Source: Opitutia bacterium UBA957
GTDB lineage: Bacteria; Verrucomicrobiota; Verrucomicrobiia; Opitutales; UBA953
Direction: 5' to 3'
Length of the DNA: 5,144 nt
Assembly (NCBI GenBank): GCA_002293065.1
Contig: DBCN01000146.1
Location: 1 to 5,144 of the forward strand
The notes beneath the pieces are model-generated. The model saw only the letters and a list, made by a program, of their open reading frames with translations, was not told the origin of the DNA and made no database searches. Both the position numbers and the translations under genes were made by a program. Below, piece after piece: positions 1-5,144 of this stretch (position 1 is the first letter of the stretch; each line of letters opens with the position of its first letter).

Positions 1-1
1 G

Positions 2-1240
2 TCCGAATACCCGCAGCACCGCGCTCTCGTCTTCGATTCGCTGTTCGATTCCTACAAGGGCGTCATCAGCTACGTCCGCGTCTTCTCCGGCACGTTCAAG
101 GCCGGTCAGACCATCGAGCTGATGTACAACGGCGCCCGCTCCGTCATCAAGGAAGTCGGCATCTTCGCCCCGAAGATGAAGCCGCAGGACGAACTCGGTC
201 CAGGCACGGTCGGTTACATCGTCATCAACATCCGCGAGGTCGCTGACGTGAAGGTGGGCGACACCATCACCCTGGCCAGCGATCCGGCCAAGGAGCCTGT
301 CCCGGGTTTCAAGGAGGTTCGTCCGATGGTGTTCAGCGGCATCTATCCACTCGACACGGCTGATTACGAGAAACTGAAGGTCTCGCTCGCCAAGCTGGCG
401 ATCAACGACTCGTCGCTGACCTACACGGCCGAGAGTTCGAGCGCGCTGGGCTTCGGTTTTCGCTGTGGCTTCCTTGGCCTCCTCCACATGGAGATCGTCC
501 AGGAGCGCCTGCGTCGCGAGTACGACTTGGACATCCTTTCGACCTACCCGTCGGTCGTCTATAAAGTGTTCACGACCGATGGCGTGGAGCACATCCTGGA
601 TAACCCGGTCGTGATGCCGGACCCGTCGGCGATCGAGCACGTCGAGGAGCCCACCATCCGCGCCCATATCCACATCCCGGGTACCTCCATCGGCGACATG
701 CTGACGCTCGTCCAGGAGAAGCGCGGCATCTGCGAGCGCACCGAAACCATCGACGGCGACCGCGTCGTCCTGGTCTGCCTGCTCCCGCTCAATGAGATCC
801 TCGTCGATTTCAATGACCGCATGAAGTCCATCACCCGCGGTTACGGCTCGATGGATTATGAGTTGGGGGAATACGTCACCTCCGACCTCGTGAAGATGGA
901 TATCCGCGTCAACGAAGAGCCGGTGGACGCGTTTTCGTCCATCGTCCACGCTTCCAAGGCCGAAGGCCGCGGCCGCGCGCTCTGCGAGAAGCTCAAGGAG
1001 CTCCTTCCACGCCAGCTCTTCAAGATCGCCATCCAAGCCGCCATCGGGTCCAAGGTCATCGCCCGCGAGACCATCGGCTCCGTCGGCAAGGACGTGACGG
1101 CCAAGTGCTACGGCGGTGATATTTCCCGTAAGCGCAAGCTGCTGGATAAGCAGAAGGAAGGGAAGAAGCGGATGAAGCAGATCGGTAAGGTCGATATCCC
1201 GCAGGAGGCCTTCATCAAGATCCTCAAGAACGAGGGCTAA
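2..1240 (+). CDS. lepA: Translation elongation factor 4 (LepA), 5'-truncated by the window edge
   Basis: LepA/EF4 is a ribosome-binding translational GTPase related to EF-G, linked to back-translocation and to ribosome or initiation fidelity. The reading frame is open from base 2, so the gene begins outside the window. The 412 visible residues are about the last two thirds of a ~600-residue protein; the whole N-terminal G domain is missing. Domain II opens at once (RALVFDSLFDSYKGV near residues 7-21). Domain III carries the family block FGFRCGFLGLLHMEIVQERL at 151-170. The EF-G domain V-like part includes PLNEILVDFNDRMKS at 262-276. The LepA-specific C-terminal domain follows, with CYGGDISRKRKLLDKQKEGK at about 369-388 and the usual basic tail ending IPQEAFIKILKNEG. 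The visible part is intact with a TAA stop. lepB follows 60 bases later on the same strand, the classic lepA-lepB pairing. The identification is near certain because the C-terminal domain is absent from EF-G. Confidence 0.98.
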   Translation, partial: SEYPQHRALVFDSLFDSYKGVISYVRVFSGTFKAGQTIELMYNGARSVIKEVGIFAPKMKPQDELGPGTVGYIVINIREVADVKVGDTITLASDPAKEPVPGFKEVRPMVFSGIYPLDTADYEKLKVSLAKLAINDSSLTYTAESSSALGFGFRCGFLGLLHMEIVQERLRREYDLDILSTYPSVVYKVFTTDGVEHILDNPVVMPDPSAIEHVEEPTIRAHIHIPGTSIGDMLTLVQEKRGICERTETIDGDRVVLVCLLPLNEILVDFNDRMKSITRGYGSMDYELGEYVTSDLVKMDIRVNEEPVDAFSSIVHASKAEGRGRALCEKLKELLPRQLFKIAIQAAIGSKVIARETIGSVGKDVTAKCYGGDISRKRKLLDKQKEGKKRMKQIGKVDIPQEAFIKILKNEG

Positions 1241-1271
1241 GCCCCGTTTCTGTCCTTTCCAGCGACCGTCC

Positions 1272-1289
1272 GCCCCTTTACGTTGGGGC
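1272..1289 (+). promoter_or_regulatory. Small GC hairpin in the lepB leader
   Basis: The 60-base lepA-lepB gap contains GCCCC (1272-1276), an 8-base loop and GGGGC (1285-1289). The right arm is the only G-run upstream of the lepB ATG at 1301, so it overlaps the sole weak Shine-Dalgarno candidate. An alternative left arm, AGCCCC at 1240-1245 over the lepA stop, could pair with GGGGCT at 1285-1290. This may be chance in GC-rich DNA. A role in setting lepB translation is speculation. Confidence 0.22.
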
Positions 1290-1300
1290 TGCGGAACGCC

Positions 1301-2617
1301 ATGCTTACCCATCTCCCCGGTTTCATCCTCCCCAAGCACCACCGCTTTCTGAAGATCGGCAAGCAGATCCTCGAGGTTGCCCACAAGGTGAAGCTTTACC
1401 GCGGTGACGTGCTCCGCGCCGAAGACCTCGCCGAACAGGAGCGTCTGACGGCTCAGTTGGGGATGCTCGTCAAGCGTTCGGCCCCGCCCGCAGAGACCGA
1501 GCCGGCCATCACGGCCCTGCATGAAGTGCTCGTGCGTAACGGCGGAAAGATCTACCCTGTCTCCACGACGGGCGACTACGTGGAGATGGTCGTGATGGCC
1601 GCCATCGTGGCCGGTGCGATCCGCAGCTTCCTGCTGCAGCCTTTCAAGATCCCGACGAATTCGATGTGGCCGACGTACAACGGGATGACGGCGGAGGTGC
1701 GTGCGCCCGACGCACCGGTTCCTGATCTCGCGACGCGGGCCTTGGACAAGCTACAGTGGACCTGGACCTACGTGGAGCGCGCCCCGGTGGATGGGGAGGT
1801 CAAGATCCCGCTCGAGAATGCCGGCTTCGACGGCAAGGATCGGCACTATCGCCCCCGCGGACGTACGCCCGGCGAGGGCTACGTGCTCGTCGTCGGCAAC
1901 ACGCCGATGGCCATCGATGTTCCGGTTGACTTCGGCTTAGAGGGGGTGCTTCTCCGGACGTATTTCCCCGATTACGCCAAGTTGCCCTTGCGACGTCAGG
2001 ACGCGGAGCGCTGGGACAAGCTGCTCGTGCAGGCGGGCCGCGATAACCGCATCGAGACGGGACCCAATGGTCCGATGTTGCGTACGGGCTACAAGGCCAA
2101 GGCCGGTCAGCCGGTGCTGAACTTCGACATCCTCACGGGCGACATGCTCTTCGTCGATCGGGTGTCTTACCATTTCGTCGATCCGTCCCGCGGCGATACC
2201 TTCGTCTTCAAGACGAACAACATACCCGGCCTCGCGGACCGCAACGGCAATCCCTCGCAGAATTATTACGTCAAGCGCCTCGTCGGGGTCCCCCGCGAAC
2301 GCCTCTTCGTTGATGCCGACGGTCGCCTCTACGTGAACGGGAAGGTCGTGACCGCGCCTGAACCGATGGCGCTTAATTCCGAACGTGCCACCGATCGTGG
2401 TTATTATGGCTACATCGCCGATGTCGGCGATTACGCGTATGCGTTGCCTTTGAGCAAGGAGTACACCGTCACCGACCGCCACTACTACGCCCTCGGCGAT
2501 AATTCCGCGAACAGCTTCGACTCGCGCGGTTGGGGTGAAGTCCCGGAGAAGGACGTCGTCGGCAAGCCCCTCTTCATCCTGCACCCGTTCACCTCACGCT
2601 GGGGCGCCGCCAAGTAG
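1301..2617 (+). CDS. lepB: Signal peptidase I (large form)
   Basis: Membrane-anchored serine peptidase that removes signal peptides from exported proteins on the outer face of the inner membrane, using a Ser/Lys dyad. I chose the ATG at 1301 (438 residues) because the frame upstream offers only a TTG at 1283 with no ribosome site. Residues 1-92 form a charged extension ahead of a hydrophobic segment at about 93-115. Box B follows (IPTNSMWPT), with the nucleophile Ser121. Box C is RGDTFVFK (297-304). Box D is YYVKRLVGVP, with the general base Lys325. Box E is GDNSANSFDSRGWGEVP (399-415). All boxes are in order. Ser to Lys spans about 204 residues against about 55 in E. coli LepB, so roughly 150 residues are inserted in the periplasmic domain, mostly between boxes B and C. 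No second membrane segment is evident. The gene lies 60 bases after lepA and is probably co-transcribed with it. Confidence 0.95.
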   Translation: MLTHLPGFILPKHHRFLKIGKQILEVAHKVKLYRGDVLRAEDLAEQERLTAQLGMLVKRSAPPAETEPAITALHEVLVRNGGKIYPVSTTGDYVEMVVMAAIVAGAIRSFLLQPFKIPTNSMWPTYNGMTAEVRAPDAPVPDLATRALDKLQWTWTYVERAPVDGEVKIPLENAGFDGKDRHYRPRGRTPGEGYVLVVGNTPMAIDVPVDFGLEGVLLRTYFPDYAKLPLRRQDAERWDKLLVQAGRDNRIETGPNGPMLRTGYKAKAGQPVLNFDILTGDMLFVDRVSYHFVDPSRGDTFVFKTNNIPGLADRNGNPSQNYYVKRLVGVPRERLFVDADGRLYVNGKVVTAPEPMALNSERATDRGYYGYIADVGDYAYALPLSKEYTVTDRHYYALGDNSANSFDSRGWGEVPEKDVVGKPLFILHPFTSRWGAAK

Positions 2618-2640
2618 ACGTCCGCCGGGGCTTGCAGGTA

Positions 2641-2760
2641 TCGAAAAGGTAGGGTCAGCACTGCGTGCTGACCTAGCCCTGTTTAATTGTTCGCAGTTGG
2701 TTGGTTTCGTTGTCCCGCCATCTAGGTGGGCACGCAGTGCTAACCCAACCTGGTGTTCGA
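2641..2760. repeat. REPIN-like element: two inverted REP arms
   Basis: Two 29-base arms, 2647-2675 and the reverse complement of 2723-2751, match at 25 of 29 positions by hand alignment, around a 47-base spacer. A TCGAA/TTCGA pair at 2641-2645 and 2756-2760 may extend the palindrome. Each arm is itself a hairpin, perfect in the left copy and imperfect in the right. Two REPs facing each other with a short spacer is the definition of a REPIN. It lies 23 bases after the lepB stop, a usual extragenic site, and could act as a 3' mRNA stabiliser or attenuator. There is no T-run to make it a classic terminator. The arms differ from the repeat around the RAYT gene further right. Confidence 0.72.
2649..2673 (+). 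repeat. Canonical REP unit: GTAG plus 9-bp hairpin
   Basis: GTAG at 2649-2652 is followed directly by a perfect 9-bp stem: GGTCAGCAC (2653-2661), loop TGC, then GTGCTGACC (2665-2673). A GTAG tetranucleotide at the 5' foot of a hairpin is the form recognised by the E. coli RAYT transposase TnpA-REP. The partner REP on the opposite strand (reverse complement of 2725-2749) reads GTTG instead of GTAG and has two unpaired positions in its stem, so it looks decayed. Confidence 0.7.
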
Positions 2761-2804
2761 GGTGGCTTGCGTCGGGACGTCAGCTTGGCCATCGATACGC
2801 CAAG

Positions 2805-2836
2805 CCCTTAACCCTAAACCCGCACCCCTATACCCC
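2805..2836 (-). other. Putative G-quadruplex motif (minus strand), i-motif strand on plus
   Basis: The plus strand has five C-runs: 2805-2807, 2812-2814, 2819-2821, 2825-2828 and 2833-2836. The minus strand therefore reads GGGG-TATA-GGGG-TGC-GGG-TTTA-GGG-TTAA-GGG, five G-runs with loops of 3-4 bases, which fits the standard quadruplex rule. It ends nine bases before the ATG at 2846, so the G-rich strand is the template strand in the promoter or 5' leader of the downstream gene. Resemblance to CCCTAAA telomere repeats is taken as coincidence. Folding and function are not shown by sequence alone. Confidence 0.55.
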
Positions 2837-2845
2837 TGTCTCCAG

Positions 2846-3517
2846 ATGTCCTGGACCATCTATCGCCACTACAAGGGCAACCACTACCTGCGGTTGGGGG
2901 TGGCGGCGCATTCGGAGGATCTTTCGCCCCACGTGGTCTATCGCTGCCTGTACGATAATCCCGAGGCGCGCACGTGGGTGCGTCCGCAGGGGATGTTCGA
3001 GGAGACGTTGGAAGATGGCCGTCCTCGCTTCACGCCCGTCGCTCGCGTGCGCCTCGTTCAGCCTGAGGATAATCCCGTCGTCTTGGCTTTTGGTTACGAT
3101 GCATGGGGCGAAGGTAAGACCCTCCCAGACTTCATCGCTGGATATGAGCAGAGTCGGAATCACCAGCGCGGCACGCGTTACCTCTTGGAGACCTTGGAGG
3201 GTGTTCCGGCGGCAGGCCTGAATACCTTACGTTTTTCTCGCGGGCTGATGGGCCTCGCCTCCGTCGCGACCGATCCACTGCTGCGGGGCAAAGGTTACTC
3301 GGCTCTGCTGGTACGTGCCGTGATGGAACTCCTGCGATTTTCGCACGGCGATCTCCGGTTCCTGCTGTTCTCAGAAGTGCCCCCGTCCGTCTACGAACGC
3401 CACGGCTTCCGCGTCCTAGCGCCGGAGCATCAACGTTTCCTTCCCTCCGTGGCTATGGCCACCGGGGACGCCCCTTTGTCCGGCGAGGAATCCGAGCCCC
3501 TAAAGGCGTATTTCTGA
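2846..3517 (+). CDS. DUF1653-GNAT fusion protein, putative N-acetyltransferase
   Basis: A 223-residue two-domain protein. Residues 4-64 match the short DUF1653 family: YRHYKGNHYLRLGVAAHSED, VVYRCLY, WVRPQGMF and a closing PRF. That family is normally a stand-alone protein of about 70 residues with no established function. From about residue 66 the protein looks like a GCN5-related N-acetyltransferase. GLMGLASVATDPLLRGKGYS at 133-152 contains an acetyl-CoA loop of RxxGx(G/A) type, here R147-GKG-Y-S with Ser in the last place. VYERHGFRV at 182-190 is the usual motif B tail with a possible catalytic Tyr183. The substrate cannot be read from the sequence. I chose the ATG at 2846 because the DUF1653 match begins exactly there; an in-frame GTG at 2753 would add 31 unlikely residues across the C-rich tract. 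No clear Shine-Dalgarno site is seen. It is monocistronic, 228 bases after lepB. The GNAT call is firmer as a fold than as an activity. Confidence 0.82.
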   Translation: MSWTIYRHYKGNHYLRLGVAAHSEDLSPHVVYRCLYDNPEARTWVRPQGMFEETLEDGRPRFTPVARVRLVQPEDNPVVLAFGYDAWGEGKTLPDFIAGYEQSRNHQRGTRYLLETLEGVPAAGLNTLRFSRGLMGLASVATDPLLRGKGYSALLVRAVMELLRFSHGDLRFLLFSEVPPSVYERHGFRVLAPEHQRFLPSVAMATGDAPLSGEESEPLKAYF

Positions 3518-3529
3518 GCCGTATCGCGT

Positions 3530-3558
3530 ATGTCGATTTTAAGGCTCAAAATCGACAT
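3530..3558. repeat. Perfect 11-bp inverted repeat after the GNAT gene
   Basis: ATGTCGATTTT (3530-3540) and AAAATCGACAT (3548-3558) pair perfectly around the 7-base loop AAGGCTC. It begins 12 bases after the GNAT stop codon. No T-run follows the stem on the plus strand, so it is not a classic intrinsic terminator, though it could pause polymerase or protect the transcript end. It could instead be a protein-binding palindrome. The rest of 3559-3596, up to the RAYT-flanking repeat, shows nothing I recognise. Confidence 0.5.
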
Positions 3559-3596
3559 GTTGAGCAAGATAGGTCGATGCACTTGGACCTAAGTTA

Positions 3597-3711
3597 TTCC
3601 TCCCGCAAAAGGGGTCAGGCCGTTAGTCGATCTGCTGTTAGCTAGAACAGTCCTAATGGGCCTCTAAACTAACAGGGTTAGGCACTAACGGCCTGACCCC
3701 TTTTGTGGAGG
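3597..3711. repeat. RAYT-flanking REPIN-like repeat, left copy
   Basis: Perfect 21-bp inverted arms at 3607-3627 (starting AAAAGGGGTCAGG) and 3684-3704 (ending CCTGACCCCTTTT), extended one pair by C3606/G3705. An inner CTGTTAG/CTAACAG pair at 3635-3641 and 3669-3675 makes a second stem, giving a long nested cruciform. CCTCC at 3599-3603 and GGAGG at 3707-3711 flank the outside symmetrically. It matches the right copy without gaps at about 101 of 115 positions. The remaining 71 bases before the RAYT start (3712-3782) show no clear promoter. Confidence 0.88.
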
Positions 3712-3782
3712 TGTTCTGAGCGGCAACCCTTGGGGCATCTCGGAAATCGTGCGTTGACTCGCCGTGCTTCAAATAAGCCCCC

Positions 3783-4697
3783 ATGTCCCGCCGTCTCCGC
3801 CAACTTTCGAATCAAGGCGTCTACCACGCCTACAATCGAGCCGAAGGTGGTGCCTTCATTTTCCGTAAGACCGCCGCGAAACGTCTTTTTATCCAAGCCC
3901 TTTTCGATGCCGTCGAATTGCACCAGTGGATCCTTTATGCTTACGCCGTCATGGATAACCATTTCCACCTCGTGGTTTCGACTCCACTGGGGAATCTGGA
4001 CAAGGGCATGCACGCCTTGCAGTCGGATTTTGCGAACAAACACAAAGCGTTTCGCCAGGAGGTTGGCCATGTGTTCCAGTCTCGCTATTGCGCGGCACAT
4101 TTTCGGTTGTCGGCTTCGGCGGCTAAAGCGTTCGATTATGTTCACCTCAATCCCGTGCGGGTAAAGGTGGTGAGCTTGGAGGAGTTAGACCGATACCCGT
4201 GGACTAGCCTGAGATGCTTGCGTCACCCGAAGGGGCGAGGGTGTGTGTCGCTCGGTGATGCTTTAGGTTATTTCCACGGGTTGAAGGATGACGCCGATGG
4301 CTGGTCGGCCTATGTGGAGAAACTGAGGGTAAGCCTGATTATGGACGATCGATACATGACGGATGAGGAGCTGGCAGGGTTGGTCCGGAAGGTCCGCAAG
4401 GGTGGTCTGCGTGAAGCCAGGCCAAGGCCGATGGTGGTCAATCAAACCAGGGAAGAATTGCTTGCGGCTCAGATGGACGGCTGGATCAAGGTTTTCGACC
4501 AAGTGTTGGTCGCGGAAGGCTTGGTTGGCGTAGATTTCTCAGTGATGACCAAAAGTGACGGCAGGAAGGTTCGAGTGGCAGCCAAGGTGCGGAAGCTTTG
4601 TCCGGCTACGTCTGTTTGGTTAGCGGAGCGTCTTTTCACGGGTTCGGCTAGCAACTTGCGGCGGCTTATGGCTGCGACCAAGGGTAGTACCGACTGA
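3783..4697 (+). CDS. REP-associated tyrosine transposase (RAYT, Y1/HUH family)
   Basis: A 304-residue HUH-superfamily single-strand endonuclease, related to IS200/IS605 TnpA, expected to cut and join REP hairpins at a 5'-phosphotyrosine. The N-terminus has the RAYT opening QGVYHAYNRAEGG (11-23). AVMDNHFHLVV (55-65) carries the HUH metal-binding pair His60 and His62. FQSRYCAAHF (98-107) gives Tyr102 as the likely nucleophile, followed by the family block YVHLNPVR (119-126) and YPWTSL (138-143). The C-terminal part (about 264-297) resembles the helix-turn-helix tail seen in longer RAYTs: PATSVWLAERL then TGSASNLRRLM. All expected motifs are present and the frame is unbroken, so it looks functional. 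It is flanked by palindromic repeats that are its probable substrates. Base composition seems lower in G+C than its neighbours (31 of 60 in 4321-4380 against 38 of 60 in 2101-2160), suggesting a different history. The ATG lacks an obvious ribosome site. Confidence 0.93.
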   Translation: MSRRLRQLSNQGVYHAYNRAEGGAFIFRKTAAKRLFIQALFDAVELHQWILYAYAVMDNHFHLVVSTPLGNLDKGMHALQSDFANKHKAFRQEVGHVFQSRYCAAHFRLSASAAKAFDYVHLNPVRVKVVSLEELDRYPWTSLRCLRHPKGRGCVSLGDALGYFHGLKDDADGWSAYVEKLRVSLIMDDRYMTDEELAGLVRKVRKGGLREARPRPMVVNQTREELLAAQMDGWIKVFDQVLVAEGLVGVDFSVMTKSDGRKVRVAAKVRKLCPATSVWLAERLFTGSASNLRRLMAATKGSTD

Positions 4698-4701
4698 TGT
4701 T

Positions 4702-4816
4702 TTCCACCCACAAAAGGGGTCAGGCCGTTAGTTGTGTTGCTGTTAGCTAGAGAGGTCGAAATAGGCCTCTAAACTAACAGGCTTAGGCACTAACGGCCTG
4801 ACCCCTTTTATGGAGG
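4702..4816. repeat. RAYT-flanking REPIN-like repeat, right copy
   Basis: Second copy of the repeat, offset 1105 bases from the left copy. Its 21-bp arms (4712-4732 and 4789-4809) are identical in sequence to those of the left copy. Inside are CTGTTAG/CTAACAG (4740-4746, 4774-4780) and an apical AGAGGTC/GGCCTCT stem (4751-4757, 4764-4770) with one G-T pair, so this copy can fold nearly end to end. The left outer flank has lost the CCTCC seen in the left copy, while GGAGG on the right (4812-4816) is kept. It is squeezed between two convergent genes, 4 bases after the RAYT stop and 7 bases from the menD stop. Confidence 0.88.
4712..4809. terminator. Possible bidirectional terminator formed by the right repeat
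   Basis: The stem of the right repeat ends in GACCCC followed by TTTT on both strands. A GC-containing hairpin with a short U-run therefore forms whether it is read from the RAYT side or from the menD side. It is the only sequence between these convergent stop codons, so it is well placed to end both transcripts. The U-run is only four bases and the loop region is long, so efficiency is uncertain. This is an inference from structure and position. Confidence 0.38.
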
Positions 4817-4823
4817 GTTTCCT

Positions 4824-5144
4824 TTAGGAGCGGAAGGATTTGAGGCGCCAGGCGGCGTCGGCTTCGCGATCCGTCCGGAACTCGATCACGCGCACTCCCT
4901 TGCCGCGGCGTTCGAGTTGGCGGGCGAGGGCAGTCCAGGTCTCGGCTAAGTCATGACGCACGCCATGCGCAGCGCAGAGTTTCCCGAGGTCCGCCGCCTG
5001 CGGGGTACCCCAGAGTTGTTCGAAGCGCTTGGTTTCCTTCGCGACGGCGAGGTGGTTGAAGATGCCGCCACCTTGGTTGTTCACGACGACCACGGTGAGG
5101 TCGCCCATGTGGCCATAGGCCGAGAGTAATGCGTTGCTGTCGTG
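4824..5144 (-). CDS. menD: Menaquinone synthesis protein MenD, C-terminal fragment
   Basis: 2-succinyl-5-enolpyruvyl-6-hydroxy-3-cyclohexene-1-carboxylate synthase, a thiamine diphosphate enzyme that joins 2-oxoglutarate (with loss of CO2) to isochorismate in the first committed step of menaquinone synthesis. The reverse frame runs off the right edge of the window. The 106 visible residues are roughly the last fifth of a ~550-residue protein. They start HDSNALLSAYGHMGDL and continue into VVVVNNQGGGIF, where the Asn pair at 22-23 closes the thiamine diphosphate/Mg-binding motif; its opening Gly-Asp lies just outside the window. The tail has FEQLWGTPQAADLGKLCAAH and a final VIEFRTDRE strand, both usual for MenD. 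Its TAA is 7 bases from the RAYT-flanking repeat. Other thiamine diphosphate enzymes share the fold, but NNQGGGIF with this tail favours MenD clearly. Confidence 0.92.
   Translation of the reverse strand, partial: HDSNALLSAYGHMGDLTVVVVNNQGGGIFNHLAVAKETKRFEQLWGTPQAADLGKLCAAHGVRHDLAETWTALARQLERRGKGVRVIEFRTDREADAAWRLKSFRS

Larger units (their letters stand above)
3597..4816 (+). mobile_element. RAYT cassette: transposase gene between two direct REPIN-like repeats
   Basis: One intact RAYT gene is bracketed by two ~115-base palindromic repeats in the same orientation (3597-3711 and 4702-4816). The left repeat ends 71 bases before the transposase start and the right one begins 4 bases after its stop. 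The unit fills the gap between two convergent genes, the GNAT gene and menD, and appears to disrupt neither. RAYTs are usually single-copy, domesticated relatives of IS200/IS605 transposases that disperse REP/REPIN repeats rather than jumping themselves, so 'mobile' here refers to the family. No target-site duplication is visible. Recombination between the direct repeats could delete the gene and leave one repeat. Confidence 0.7.

Noticed and set aside
1283..1300. TTG start for lepB, six codons upstream of the ATG
   Set aside because: TTG is a rare start, the preceding bases show no ribosome site, and the ATG at 1301 gives a natural protein start.
1937..2584. A 215-codon open frame on the minus strand inside lepB
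   Set aside because: It is fully antisense to a gene with all signal peptidase boxes. Its translation is low-complexity in style with no recognisable motif, typical of shadow frames in GC-rich DNA.
2805..2836. Telomere-like CCCTAAA repeat, suggesting eukaryotic or linear-chromosome DNA
   Set aside because: Only one exact unit occurs with irregular neighbours, and the surrounding genes are plainly bacterial and internal to a chromosome.
2753..2845. GTG start giving a longer DUF1653-GNAT protein
   Set aside because: The extra residues encode the C-rich tract and part of the repeat edge, with no homology, whereas the domain begins right at the ATG at 2846.
2535..3221. A 228-codon plus-strand open frame overlapping the lepB end and GNAT start
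   Set aside because: It runs across the REPIN and out of frame through two recognisable genes. Its Arg/Ser/Pro-rich translation has no family features.
3753..3782. Promoter for RAYT based on TTGACT near 3753
   Set aside because: No acceptable -10 hexamer lies at the right spacing before the start codon.
3678..4164. Open frames on both strands overlapping the start of the RAYT gene
   Set aside because: Both are off-frame to the HUH transposase, which has clear motifs, and both begin inside or beside the palindromic repeat.
3597..4816. Classic insertion sequence with terminal inverted repeats and target duplication
   Set aside because: The flanking repeats are direct copies of a self-palindromic element, no target duplication is visible, and the enzyme is of RAYT type rather than a DDE transposase.

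Overview
The window reads as chromosomal DNA from a GC-rich bacterium with a menaquinone pathway. By eye the housekeeping genes are about 60-63% G+C. My best guess is Verrucomicrobiota, Opitutales-like. This rests on the style of the large signal peptidase I and the lepA-lepB pairing, so it is a weak inference. Five protein genes are supported: a 5'-truncated lepA (2-1240, +), lepB (1301-2617, +), a DUF1653-GNAT fusion protein (2846-3517, +), a REP-associated tyrosine transposase or RAYT (3783-4697, +), and the 3' end of menD (complement of 4824-5144).

The left half is ordinary. lepA (translation factor EF4) and lepB (signal peptidase I) lie 60 bases apart on one strand, as in many bacteria, and probably share a transcript. 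The 228-base gap after lepB holds a 105-120 base REPIN-like element: two inverted ~29-base arms, the left one a textbook REP (GTAG followed by a 9-bp hairpin). Between that element and the next gene is a stretch of five C-runs, which is a clean G-quadruplex motif on the minus strand. It ends nine bases before the start codon of the acetyltransferase-like gene.

The right half is a small mobile-element landscape. The RAYT gene sits between two ~115-base copies (about 88% identical) of a long palindromic repeat with perfect 21-bp inverted arms. The two repeats lie in the same orientation, at 3597-3711 and 4702-4816. The cassette fills the space between two convergent host genes (the GNAT gene on +, menD on -), so it appears to interrupt nothing. 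The repeat next to RAYT and the repeat after lepB are different families that share only a short GGGTCAG core.

The best leads are the RAYT/REPIN arrangement with two repeat families, the DUF1653-GNAT fusion, and the G-quadruplex motif. RAYT/REPIN systems are a known class. I see no CRISPR array, tRNA, rRNA or toxin-antitoxin pair, and nothing that clearly amounts to a new system.
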